A stretch of 64,000 nt of DNA from Plasmopara viticola (lineage: Eukaryota > Oomycota > Peronosporomycetes > Peronosporales > Peronosporaceae): the NCBI GenBank assembly GCA_001695595.3, contig MBPM02000021.1, positions 62,001-126,000 on the forward strand, given 5' to 3'. A program made the translations under genes and the position numbers. Within the stretch, counting starts at the first letter, position 1. Every line of letters begins with the position of its first letter. Below, piece by piece: positions 11,700 through 21,996 of this stretch. The notes under the pieces were generated by a model. It searched no databases. It saw nothing but the letters and a program-made list of their open reading frames with translations, and had not been told where the DNA came from.

Positions 11700-11932
11700 T
11701 TGTCGGAGATCTTTACGGAGAATTAGAGCGCTTTGAGCGTCATCGTCCTTTATTCATTCGCCTTTCTTGCTGCCGCTCTTCTTGATGAGATAAGAGTGAG
11801 CTTGTGAGACCGATACACATACTGCGCTTCCTTCGTGATAAACTTTATAAAAGGCTCCTACCGATTGCTGGTTGCTCCCCTCGACGGCGATGACGTGTTC
11901 CTCGCCGACAATTGCGCAAAACAGCCTCTTCA
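11700..11932 (-). pseudogene. CRN header fragment without a start codon
   Basis: The minus strand reads LFCAIVGEE and later LIKKSGSKKG, matching the CRN headers at 2052-2855 and 49.75-50.61 kb. The position of the usual initiator Met is changed and a stop follows shortly after KKGE, so it cannot encode an intact header. Its upstream flank holds a SINE and then element C. Confidence 0.75.
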
Positions 11933-11995
11933 CGGAAGTTGATAATTATTTTTTTCTAGAGGAGGATGAATACCAATAAGATTCAATTGTTGATG

Positions 11996-12334
11996 ACATT
12001 GACGAGTTCTCGGAAAAGGTTGGGTGACGCCCTCCTTCCAAGCGCGGGGGCTAGATACTCGCGCGCTTCGGGCAGATGCTCTCGGGCATCTGTAGGTCTC
12101 TAACGAGTCTCACCCTCGACGCGACGTCTCCAGCACCAGGCCACCTGGGCTCTTACCAAGTCAGAGCTAAAAAAAATGGAAGACCCTCACGACCTCGGTG
12201 CTGGATGCACTGCCCGCCGAACGAGACCCGACGTATGCGGACACCACTCTATGCCGTGGACTAGCCAGACTAAGCCTAGCACGTGCATAACTTGGCAGCG
12301 CGATAACGTAATACATTACATTACATTGACGAGT
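11996..12334 (+). mobile_element. SINE-like element, copy 2, with target-site duplication
   Basis: Body 12008-12322, ending in a TACAT-type repeat tail, is flanked by a perfect 12-bp duplication (acattgacgagt at 11996-12007 and 12323-12334). It starts CTCGGAAAAGG like copy 1, so it appears full length. The unit inserted in the 5' flank of the CRN fragment. Confidence 0.85.
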
Positions 12335-12473
12335 CTTGATATGGAGAGGTGTGGTGTCCCTCTAAAACTTGATACACTTTGAAGAATGGATTAGCCACTT
12401 CTGAGCCTAACCGAGCGGAACCAGTATATACCAACGAAGAAATAAAACGGTGTTCACAAAATGTCAGAGAGAT

Positions 12474-14075
12474 AGTGTAGGCATTAGAAAATGAATCAGT
12501 CACCGAGTCACCACTATTTGCAACATATTCCCACTAGTTTATAGTCAGTACACTATCATGTATGTATCTATCCTACTATGCCTTCTATATAAGTTTGTTT
12601 GTTAAATATTGATAAAAATTGAAGACTTGGTCGCTCTGCAATGATTTAGCGAATGTATAGACACCGAGATGAGTACGCTAATGAGTCATCTTAATAGTAA
12701 CTCAGTGATGACGTATGGCAACCTAGTGGTGACTCACTCGAAAACGACATCGACAGATACACTCACAGAATATTGCGTATTCTGCGAATTTGGCTGGATT
12801 GATGCGATGATCATGAGCAATGTATATACAGAACATAAATTAGTCACCGAGAGCAACGAGAAGCATTGTTAGCTTGCTCGCAACAAATAACGATGCGGCA
12901 AGCATTCAATAGTGATTTAAATATGCGTCCTCGAGTCAATACCCCAGAAAATCGTCGATGAGGTTGTCGATACACCAGCACCATCGGCAATCGCGCTCGT
13001 CGGAGCCTCAAATGTCGAAGTTAGCGAAGTCTTAGATTTGAATGATTCGATTGTCGCATCGGCGGTCACATAGAGCGCGGTATATAAGAAGAACTATAAT
13101 TAAAAACTGAAAAGAATAAAAGTTAAACGACGTATAAAATACTGATTATGAAGTCAAAGATATTCCAGCGACGACAAAGTTAACTTCTCCACTATGTGGC
13201 TCTAATTCAGTTAGAGCAGAGGAGAAATTTAATGAGATCAATGATGACTTATGGATGTAAGTTTTATAGGACAACTCATGCAGTGACGATGACAGCATTG
13301 TCTGAGAAGAACCTTCTGATGAAAGCCTGGACGAGTCCTTCTTGAAGAAGTTGAGCGTGCGAGGCAATGCGGGATATGAGTATGCATTCAAGAGAAATAT
13401 TGCTTCACGATCATTTGAGATCGTTATCTCGACCAAGCCAAAAGCCAAGACTAAGACTGATAGTTACACCAAAAAGATGATAAAAATGAGCCCAAGGACA
13501 TCGTCGTGAGGAAGAATGTTAGTGGTATGATGCTTCTAAATGAAAACATGATTTGCGAGAGCAACAAGGATGATATGTGTAAATTATCATCGCTGCATAA
13601 TGTCACTATCAATGTATCGAAACTCGCACTGCTGATCCTACAAACGTTAATGTTAACGGATAATAACGGATAATAACGGCTTGCCAAAGATGATACAAAC
13701 CTTCATTTCGAGTAGGAAAAAGTGAACTCAGTCCGATTTATTTAATATTTCTTACAAATGTAGTCCGAGCCAGTAGGTGTTCGTCTCAAAATGAGTGTCA
13801 TTCTTGGTGCAGTCACGCATCTGGCAGATTTAGAATCTACCTAAGTCCATCCATATGGCCCATTTGACGCCCACAAGAACGGCCCTCGTGTATTCAATTC
13901 ATCCAGTGGTTTTCTCATGCGTATGATCCTGAGTATGTAAGCGATCAAATGCGAGTTGATGTGTGGCTCAAAAATGCTATTTTGTACTCTCTGGCAGTGA
14001 TGATGGTATATATCGGTCCTTTGTTAAGCACTACTCTCATCCGATCCAGAAGCCGCATGTAAAGACGAAGATTCT
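12474..14075 (+). mobile_element. Polinton-like virus fragment C (left end only)
   Basis: The segment begins with AGTGTAGGCATTAGAAAATGA, the same terminus as elements A (34177) and B (61843, inverted). It goes on with the same TGAGTCA-rich repeat, the same left ORF (ending in TKPKAKT at about 13455) and the first part of the replicative helicase gene (DDGIYRSFVKHYSHPIQKPHVKT, split here as DDGIYRSFV and HPIQKPHVKT, about 13995-14070). It then stops matching A, just where A has its Walker A motif. Stops and frameshifts are present throughout. The adjacent sequence belongs to, or lies next to, a Copia remnant. Confidence 0.75.
13144..13470 (+). pseudogene. Element C left-end ORF
   Basis: Reads as an acidic protein with an ATTKLTSPLCG segment, a region of Ser/Asp-rich sequence and a C-terminal TKPKAKTKTD string. 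The equivalents are 34953-35273 in A and 60755-61110 in B. It is interrupted by a stop near the middle. Function unknown; the position suggests the N-terminal part of a replication protein or a separate early gene. Confidence 0.6.
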
Positions 14076-14089
14076 AGTCTTGCTCTTGG

Positions 14090-16900
14090 AGCTCATGCGC
14101 TTGTCGCGTTGCTTTGTGGCCCGCAAGCATGAGTTCATCGAGAGAATGGATGCCGTAATTGCTGGCTTTCTTATGTGTACAAGCTTTGCAAGCAGGATAC
14201 TGTTCGGTCTGCTTTCATTGCAATATATATCGCTTATTGATGTACTATTGAATTGCCGACTCCAGTCCGTGCTCCCTAAGCGATTCACTAATCAATTTCT
14301 TCTGATCTTAGGCATTGCGCACGCGTGGCAAAAGTCTTCAGTTAAATTCTGGGAAGTTAAGGCACCGGTCCTACGTCTTTATCAAAAGTGATCTTATTAC
14401 GGCGTAGCCGCAGCATTTAGAAGATCATCGACGTAGACACCCATCGCAATCATCTTTCTCTTGTCGTGCTTGCAATTTAGGCACACATCACTAACGTACT
14501 GCTTAAAACCTGCTCCAAAGAATCCTGTTTACAACAGCTGATTCATTATCATCCTTTTTGCTTTTGCTCGAACAAATTCTTCTTCAGCTCAAGTGCGACA
14601 CTACTTTCGCAGGACAATTCAAGTGTTTTGAATTGCTAATCCAAAATCTGCCTGCAACTTGGTACGCGCACTAAAATGTACGAACGCTCTTCCTTGTCAG
14701 CCTTTACGTAGACATTTGGATATCACCACGTTTTGCAGGTCTACTGTGGCCACATGTCCCAAGATCTCCTTCATCATTGACACGTCCATCACTGCGGCAA
14801 AAGTAAGCGAGTAGTCGACACAAAAGACTTAATCGCTTTCGCATGCAACGAGTCGCGCCTTGAGCATCTCTACTGCGTTGTTAGCATCTGTCTTTGTCTT
14901 GAGCACCCAGCAAGTTTTCATTGGATGGTCGCTTGATAAGGTTCCATACACTGTTGTCCTCAAGCGCCTGGATTCCTTCGATTATGGTCTTGCTCCGACT
15001 ACCAGCCTTCGAGCTGGACCTTAGCGTATGTCTTTAAATCCGACTAAACTCCTTGTAACACTGTGACTACGTCATCAATTGTAGGCACTGTGTCTTCCAT
15101 TGATCGCTTAGTTGCTTCAAATGTGGCGTAAGAGGTCCGCATCCATTGATTCCCATTCTTCTTTGTCTTTTTTTATGTCTTAACCCGATCGCCACGATGC
15201 CCGTCAGACACCCGCGCGTCTTGAATGTAAAATTACCGCAATCTTTTAAATTTAGGCTGAGAAGGCGTTAAACTTATGCGTGTCGGAAAGCGTCCGAATG
15301 TACTTGACTTGTTGCGTCACGAAGACACTATTATCCTTCTAATTTGTAGATTCGGTAGTCCTTGGTCTCATCGCTGCGCCCGATGAACGCCCCAACCGGT
15401 GCTTGTTACGCAATATTTTTTTCTTAGGGTCTTGTTATACCGTCCACGTTGAGCCGAACCTAACGATATCGTGCAGATCAGTGGTGTGCGCGAAGATGAA
15501 TGCCGGATCTAGCCTCGGACGCCATCCTCTTAATAGTGTCGTAAGGGAGATGAACGAAGTGTAAGTCAAAGTGCACTAGCACTTCCTCATGCTCCGTTGT
15601 CCCCCTGCTACGATGCTTCATCTTTTGCGACCAGAACCGCTGCCACCATTGCCACGTCGAACACGTATAGTTGACAGCGTCCTTAGTTCTGAAGTGGTCT
15701 CGTCAACCCCCTTGCGCCATTGTTCCTCAAGGACTTTTCCCGCCTTCTAAGGTAGACCGACCAGAAGCTTGTGCGTAACCGCTCGAAGCTTGTTCTCAGC
15801 TACATGAAACACAAGTCCTTGTTAAACGAGACGTGGCCGACTCACCCGATAATGCAAAAATGTGCAAGCTTTTCAGCTTGAGCTAGATAATCGCCTTGGC
15901 TTCCGTCGTACCTGGCCATCAGCACCTTATGCAGCTCACTTGATGCTTATTGCACAATGTTGTCAAGCATTTGCACGTCGGCATCGCTCACCGCCACCAA
16001 GAAACGATAATACTCGATCTAGGCTCTCTTGGGGTCCTTTTTTGCCATGAACAGCTTCATCGACTGAGATGCAGTGAGCGTAAGCTTGTAAGTCTGATAC
16101 AGCTGCTCCATGACGTGTGCAAGCGGAGGAGGCTGGCACCACCATGCTGGTGTAGTAAGGCTTAGCTGTGCCACTCACGAAGTGGTCGAGTAGGTCAGTC
16201 TTCACGCCTTAGGATCACCAAAATCACATACTGCTTGTGCGTACTGAATCTAGCGCATGGACGTTGTTTCCAAGTCCAGAAACCGGAGCCCGAGCCTCGA
16301 CAAAGATCCACAAAACATGCGGATCGTCAATCTTCCATGGCGCTCGTCTAATTCGGCACCCGTAATCTTGCTCTGTCGCAAACTCGAAGTGCGGTACACG
16401 CATACGCGGTGCTACTTCTGATTCTCGTCGTTGTGGTAGCGCCGTACTATGACCGGTTTCATGCTCTGGTAGACTTGAGCGACCCAATTCCTGGATGTAT
16501 AGATGATTAATCGTTGTGCATCGGTGCACCACCGCGACCGCTGCCAAGCGCAGAGTAGATCATCCCAGGCTCAATCTTACCGATCATCCACTCGTCTTTA
16601 TCGCGCCACAGTTATGAGATCTCTGTCTGTAAACTTCGCGCTTGGATATCAACATGAATATATTTGAGTGTTGATGTCCTCGTCGCTTTTGTGGGCATTC
16701 GCTCTGCCTTGTACCGTTGCTAGAGACGCCGCAGCCCTTTAGTGGCCGTCGTCGAAGCTGACTTGGGATAGCGGGCTTGAGAGGCCGTCGGAGTCAATCA
16801 CTGGGCTCGTAATCTATTGGAAGCCGATGTGCGCGGTAAGTGGTAGATTGGATACTATTCATATTTTGGACCTTGTTTTTCAATCAAGTGCTACATTTAG
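14090..16900 (-). mobile_element. Decayed Ty1/Copia retrotransposon
   Basis: Read on the minus strand, interrupted frames give in order a gag-like segment (about 16.2-15.9 kb), a stretch like the end of the Copia integrase (IGRSDETKDYRIYKLEG, near 15.4-15.3 kb), and the start of reverse transcriptase (ALEDNSVWNLIKRPSN, LLGAQDKD, near 15.0-14.9 kb; and VPAKHGDI-like text near 14.75 kb). The order gag, integrase, RT is diagnostic of Copia rather than Gypsy. Many stops are present and I could not find a pair of LTRs. The segment 14.09-14.40 kb holds a plus-strand open frame of unclear origin. Confidence 0.65.
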
Positions 16901-17832
16901 CCGACCCTTCTACCTTGCTGATTAGTTCACTTCATGCAATTACTTGCTGTCAATGTGTCTGCAATCACCAAGTGTCGCCACATCCGTAATCGTATTACAC
17001 TTTTCACATATGATCAATGATGCGACTGCCTATTCCGTGCATCCATCTCCCACATGCCCAACAACTTATACAGAGAATAGCGTGCTCTTCAGCCGTCACA
17101 TCGACTTTTGACGACGCTTCCATTACTAGTGATACAAGTCGTGTCATTCCAAGCACCATGTATTCAACGCAGCATTGGAAGGCGTTACGCTCTCATTTGC
17201 TTACTTACCTTTCTTGGCGTGCGCTATGTAAACAAAGTTTGTTAATTTTACCGAAATAAACTACTTTATCGCTCTCGTCATCGGAAATTATCATTTACTT
17301 CTTCTTGTTCGTCTCGTAGTTGGCTTTTAAAGACGATGCACAAAATGGTGCAAGATGGGTGTTTACGGAAAATATCACATGGAATTCGCATAGCTATCTC
17401 CAAGGATCGCAGTGTGCGGAGTGTAAACAAGCAGCACTCGTTTAGACACAATTCCAGAACCACCTAGATCTCGATTGGACACATCCGAGGCCATACGAAG
17501 AAAAGATTTTATGTTCTTCAGTCGATGGAAGTGAATCTCGTCGAAAATTGTCGAGTACGCATCAAGAATGCTTAGAATAATATAGAGCTTGAATGGCAAG
17601 TTTGGAAGTGCCGCCATTGTGGGTCAGTCGGCCAAATTTGATCGTTGATTCATAAGATTGATTGCGAAGAAATTGCCCCAAACTGACACACTCAGAGCGT
17701 AATGCAAAAGACTTCGTTCAATTTTTTCAAAAAGAGATACTATTGGCCGCCAGAGCAATATCGATACCAGTATATTTTTCACCTCGATCCGATCTATATC
17801 ATTTGCACACTCTGCCCCCCCCCTCCATCACC
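16901..17832. other. Unassigned sequence upstream of ADPGK
   Basis: Short unrelated open stretches only. The last few hundred bases should contain the ADPGK promoter; a C-rich tract (ccccccccctcc) lies at about 17816-17827 just before the chosen start codon. Confidence 0.4.
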
Positions 17833-19479
17833 ATGTACAGTGCGTCGCAGCTCTTGGCGCTTAGCGTCTCCGTGGGCATTTGCGCGACTGCAGTGTTCTA
17901 TGCGGATTATTTGGCCGGTCTTTTTCCGAAACAAGATGTCTTACTAAGCGCCTCGGAGCAGCAGCAAATGCTAGCGTCGTTGGTGTTTCACGCAGCCAAG
18001 AATCGCAATGCCGCAGCTGACAGCGCTGTTGCACGTGATCCTCCTCGACTCGCCTTCTGCTGCAGTGCTGACTTGGACGTGGCTGTACCTGCTGTGGAAT
18101 TGATGCAAAGCGTGCAGGAAGTAGAGCGCCAGCAGACGCAAAAGAATAGCAAGGACACAAAGATCGCCGAGGGCCTGATCAAGTCTCATCACGAGCGCAT
18201 TGGCTCGCTTAAGCAACTTCAAGAAAGTTTTGTCTACTACTTTTCCTCGGGAGCTGCAGCTGAGCAAAGCACAGTATCTTCAGACCAATTTCGTGAGGTG
18301 GTGGCGTTGGCAAACGCATTGCCTGGAGTGAAGCGAAAAGTGGGTGGAAATGCCGCTACTATGGCCGAAAGAGCTTCAGCAGAAGGCTGTGTGGTGCTCC
18401 TAGGTGCGGCCATGGGTAAGGGTATGAAACCATATTTCGTAGACGAGCGCATTGAGCTCGTTGGCCGTCTGAAGGAACACGAGCACGAGGACGTACATCT
18501 GGTTTTGGAGTACTCTAGTGGGGATGAATTTAGGGGATACACATCACCCCGTGCAAACCGATACTACTTAAATCATGATGTACACAACGCTCAGCTGTCG
18601 GTACTAGAGGAGTTTGAAGAGGCCTTGGGTGCTTTCAAGCCTGATTTGGTCATTTTTGGTGGCTTGCAGCTTATGGAGGTACAGACCGATGAAGTGACAC
18701 GTTTGATGCGTCTTCAAGCTTTGTCAGACGTGCTCCAGAACCTCTTTGTGGCGCAAACTCCAACTCATTATGAATTTGCAGCCGTGTCGGACTTTACTCT
18801 CTTTGATGACACAGTCCAGCTTGTTCTACCGTGGGTAGATTCAATTGGCCTGAATGAACAAGAACTCTTTATCCTGCACCATTTCCTCGTGACGGGTGAG
18901 GAAGGAACGGCTACGACATCGCGTCCATCAGTAGCGGAAATTAGCGCTCAGCTTCATGACGTCATTGAATTCGCATCTAAGGCCAAGAAGAATTTTCAAA
19001 CAAGTAAACAAAATCGGGACAAGTCGGTGGCGTTGGCGCAACTCTCGCGTATTCACTTTCATACTCTGCAGTTCCACATAGTGTGTCAAAAAGTTGGCAG
19101 CAAGTGGGAAGATCCGACGACAGCGTTGGTGCAAAGCGCTCTTATGAGCTCGAAAGTGGCGTGTGGCAAGTCACCGACGACGACCACGGAGGAGGACAGA
19201 CCGCAACCGATGCGCACAAGTGCTGAAATGGAAGTGGATCCTGACCGAATCACAACACTGCTAACTCGACAACAGCTGTTAAGCGAGCGGCAAGATCTTA
19301 AAGTGGAGCTTGACCCATTCTCACCCATTGTTACGTGGCAAGAGGCCGATTTTCAGTGCCACCTTGTACCGATGTTGGCGTGTAAGAAGCCAGACCATAC
19401 AGCTGGCTTAGGAGACAACATTTCAGGTACTGGGGTAGCATACCACCGCATTCAGAAGAGGAATGAAGGTCATTCTTGA
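17833..19479 (+). CDS. ADPGK: ADP-dependent glucokinase
   Basis: ADP-dependent glucokinase phosphorylates glucose using ADP as donor; the eukaryotic enzyme is anchored at the endoplasmic reticulum. The 548-residue product starts with a hydrophobic anchor (residues about 5-31), then shows the ribokinase-like fold signatures GGNAATMAERAS, a long central region with VIFGGLQLMEVQ and VDSIGLNEQEL, and the C-terminal GLGDNISGTG that holds the catalytic Asp of the family. The frame is open upstream to 17662, but the Met at 17833 puts the anchor at the N-terminus as in other members and is preferred. It converges on the PTGES2-like gene, the two stops being about 98 bp apart. No break or odd residue was noticed. 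Confidence 0.9.
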   Translation: MYSASQLLALSVSVGICATAVFYADYLAGLFPKQDVLLSASEQQQMLASLVFHAAKNRNAAADSAVARDPPRLAFCCSADLDVAVPAVELMQSVQEVERQQTQKNSKDTKIAEGLIKSHHERIGSLKQLQESFVYYFSSGAAAEQSTVSSDQFREVVALANALPGVKRKVGGNAATMAERASAEGCVVLLGAAMGKGMKPYFVDERIELVGRLKEHEHEDVHLVLEYSSGDEFRGYTSPRANRYYLNHDVHNAQLSVLEEFEEALGAFKPDLVIFGGLQLMEVQTDEVTRLMRLQALSDVLQNLFVAQTPTHYEFAAVSDFTLFDDTVQLVLPWVDSIGLNEQELFILHHFLVTGEEGTATTSRPSVAEISAQLHDVIEFASKAKKNFQTSKQNRDKSVALAQLSRIHFHTLQFHIVCQKVGSKWEDPTTALVQSALMSSKVACGKSPTTTTEEDRPQPMRTSAEMEVDPDRITTLLTRQQLLSERQDLKVELDPFSPIVTWQEADFQCHLVPMLACKKPDHTAGLGDNISGTGVAYHRIQKRNEGHS

Positions 19480-19577
19480 GCGGATTTTGTAAGAATGGAA
19501 GTGTAGCTAGCTACCTCTATATTTAAGTACTAACACTAGTTGCAAGCTTGTTGTATGCTTAAGGGTGGTGGTTTTGG

Positions 19578-20531
19578 TTAATTGCTCATTAGACGCGAGC
19601 TCGAACCAACTTTTACTGTCATACGCGTGAACCACGGCTGAATGTTTGTTTCACGCATAATATCATTGTACGTATCGAGTCCGTGCATCGCACGCAAGAC
19701 GCCAAAGACCGAAAGATCAGCCATGTTGGGCTCATGGCCGCCAAGAAACGCGCGCTCATCGCCAATAGCCTCTATCCAGCTGTCTAAGGCCGAGTAGAGC
19801 GCTTGGCGTTCGTCGTTGACGTTGTATTTTTTCTTGGATCGCTTTGCAATAAAATACATAATCAACGCTCCTGCGTATTTGGCCATACGACGTTCCATCG
19901 GCGTAAAATTTCCCTCTGTCAGGCAGTAATCAAAAGCCTGCAGTGCTTCTGGTACCGTGCGGTAGATATTGGGTGGCGTCAAGACAATAAGCTTTTGGTC
20001 AACCCATTGGCGCCAACAATCCTCCTCGTGTTGTGCCTCATTGCTCTGCTGTAGGGTTTTCGATTCATTGGCAAGCTCTTGCAGTCTCGAAATGATGGCA
20101 GAAGAGTCCACCACCACCTCATCATCAATGCGAATGACTGGCACTTTCCGATAGTCCGTAAAGGCCTTGGTCTCTTTCTTTGTAAGCGGATTCACCTCTA
20201 CCACCTCGTATGGGATCTTAAAGTAGTCCAGCACGGCCTTGACCTTGCAGCAATATGGACATGGCTCGTATTGATACAGCACAACATTGGGTAACGTATT
20301 GTTACAATGTTCGGCTACAATCGAATTTTTTACAGCGGGAGCCGAGCAGAATGCACAGGCGGCACTTGAACTCACAATCAAGGCAGCTATGAGACTAGCT
20401 TTCGGTAGCACAGAAGAGATTGGAATAGGCACGACTGACCGGAAGCGCTTCGAGCAAGAGCGGGCGCTGCTCTGACTGATATACCTGGACGCGGAAGCTT
20501 GCGCAAGGCGCACCACCCGTCGTTGCATCAT
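19578..20531 (-). CDS. PTGES2: Prostaglandin E synthase 2-like protein (glutaredoxin/GST fold)
   Basis: The 317-residue product has a basic, Ser/Arg-rich N-terminus consistent with a mitochondrial targeting sequence, a hydrophobic segment at about 43-62, then a glutaredoxin-like domain with the redox motif CPYC at residues 91-94 and the VPVIRIDDEVVVDSSAII region that forms the thiol-binding site. A helical GST-C-like domain follows, ending in a conserved region around LGGHEPNMADLSVFGVLRA. This order is that of membrane-associated PGE synthase 2. In organisms without prostaglandin signalling its substrate is uncertain, so the symbol reflects family membership only. The gene is intact. Confidence 0.88.
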   Translation of the reverse strand: MMQRRVVRLAQASASRYISQSSARSCSKRFRSVVPIPISSVLPKASLIAALIVSSSAACAFCSAPAVKNSIVAEHCNNTLPNVVLYQYEPCPYCCKVKAVLDYFKIPYEVVEVNPLTKKETKAFTDYRKVPVIRIDDEVVVDSSAIISRLQELANESKTLQQSNEAQHEEDCWRQWVDQKLIVLTPPNIYRTVPEALQAFDYCLTEGNFTPMERRMAKYAGALIMYFIAKRSKKKYNVNDERQALYSALDSWIEAIGDERAFLGGHEPNMADLSVFGVLRAMHGLDTYNDIMRETNIQPWFTRMTVKVGSSSRLMSN

Positions 20532-21479
20532 CTTATCCGCGTTTAATTGGCTGAAATAATAATGAAAGTTACCATGGTAATCCTTCTACAATGTATGCTA
20601 AATTTGCGCCGATGCCCTGCTTGATCCAGCGCAGTAGCTGCCCACAGCTCTATTTCCCGCAACACCGACTGCATCCACCTACCATTATTCCAGCTGGGCG
20701 TCTTGCCGCTGCGAAGTGGAGAGAGTCCTTTAAACATTCTTGCTTCTTCATTGTTCGCCTGCGATTGGTGAGTAGACAAAGGCGTGAGCGCGAAAAATTG
20801 ATGCTGCTTAAGAAGGTCCAAAGCGCTAAAATTTGGTAGCAGATAGGCTTTGATTCTTTTAATGACAAAATAGGAGGGCTCGCATGCTTTCTTAGCAGCA
20901 AATATCAGCTAAGATTATTGAGGCAAGTCTGGGCTATGGCAGCATACCTCACTGTATCGCCAGACTGCGTTCGTGATCGGTGGTAAAATCATAGACTACG
21001 TCAGGTGCTCAGTTTTTGGGTCTGGGCGCTCACCCTGTGAATACCCTTGTGCATCTCCCTAGGTCTCTGGTCGGTTGCACTGATAAATTATACCATGAAT
21101 GTAGCTGTAAAGTTGTGACCGCGAACCGTCAAAGGCAAACATTCTCTAGGTTGTAATTCTATTTTGTATGCACACGAGTCAAAATTTGCCTACTTTGCAC
21201 GTAACTTCACCTCTCACAGCCTCTACTTTTCAGATTAAACGGCTTGGAAAGTATTGAAAGGCGCACATTTATCTCTATGTAGGCCGTTCGTGAAGTAACA
21301 AACAATTTGACGCATGCAGAAGGATCCGTAGTTGTGATAGTCCTGTCGATTATTGGGGATATCAAACTTATGGTAGACATTGACACAGCACAATTCATCG
21401 CAAGTTTAGGCTGTCAAAGCTTCTTTGCGAACCCAAACGAAGTGCGGACGATGTAAGGAGCTTTGACATATATTACAAG
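20532..21479. other. 5' flank of PTGES2-like gene and unassigned sequence
   Basis: The minus-strand frame 20543-20821 (92 residues) reads smoothly but shows no known motif and may be a shadow of regulatory sequence. Nothing else is recognisable. Confidence 0.35.
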
Positions 21480-21996
21480 GGTGCCAGAAATCCCTGCTTA
21501 ACCTCTCATAGCTACACCTGCGCAGCAATCCGCACTTCCTAGAGCTACTGCAGTGGTCAATCTCGATGGCTTGGGCAATTTTGACGATTGGAAACTGTTC
21601 TCGCGACCCTGGAATTCCACCCCCAGCCTTTCAAGCTTTCCGAAGTGACAGAAGATAGTCAATCTTGACATCGATGTCAAGATCAAGGCCGATGACGAAA
21701 TTTTGCATCACGGTCTAGGAGGATTGAAAGAGGCTGCGGTAATAGGCGCTAGTCTTTCCATAAATGCATTAGGAAACACAATCGAAGATGTCCAATATAT
21801 ACTTGTTCACTCCTCAAACGTGATGAGGTGTACAGCAAGGAGTGGTGTTTTTCTGGAGATCGGAACAAGTTTTGTTAAAAGTCACCGTAACCATTTAGAA
21901 GCCGGGGTGGATTACCTCAGAGTTCCGTATTCACAGAGTAAGTGCCCAAAATCAAAAGATCAGAGCCTGACAGTGGTCCCTTTTATCTGCGACTGA
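21480..21996 (+). pseudogene. Possible Copia gag-pol remnant
   Basis: Two plus-strand stretches read as protein: one containing VVNLDGLGNFDDWKLFSR and the next, 21703-21996, containing LSINALGNTIEDVQYILV. The second resembles the segment after the protease active site in Copia polyproteins. No catalytic residues were identified, so this stays tentative. Confidence 0.3.

Noticed and set aside
13146..13448. Minus-strand open frame of 100 residues
   Set aside because: It is the antisense shadow of the element C left ORF, whose plus-strand reading matches A and B.
20543..20821. 92-residue minus-strand frame upstream of the PTGES2-like gene as a real gene
   Set aside because: No motif and no supporting context; it overlaps the likely promoter region.
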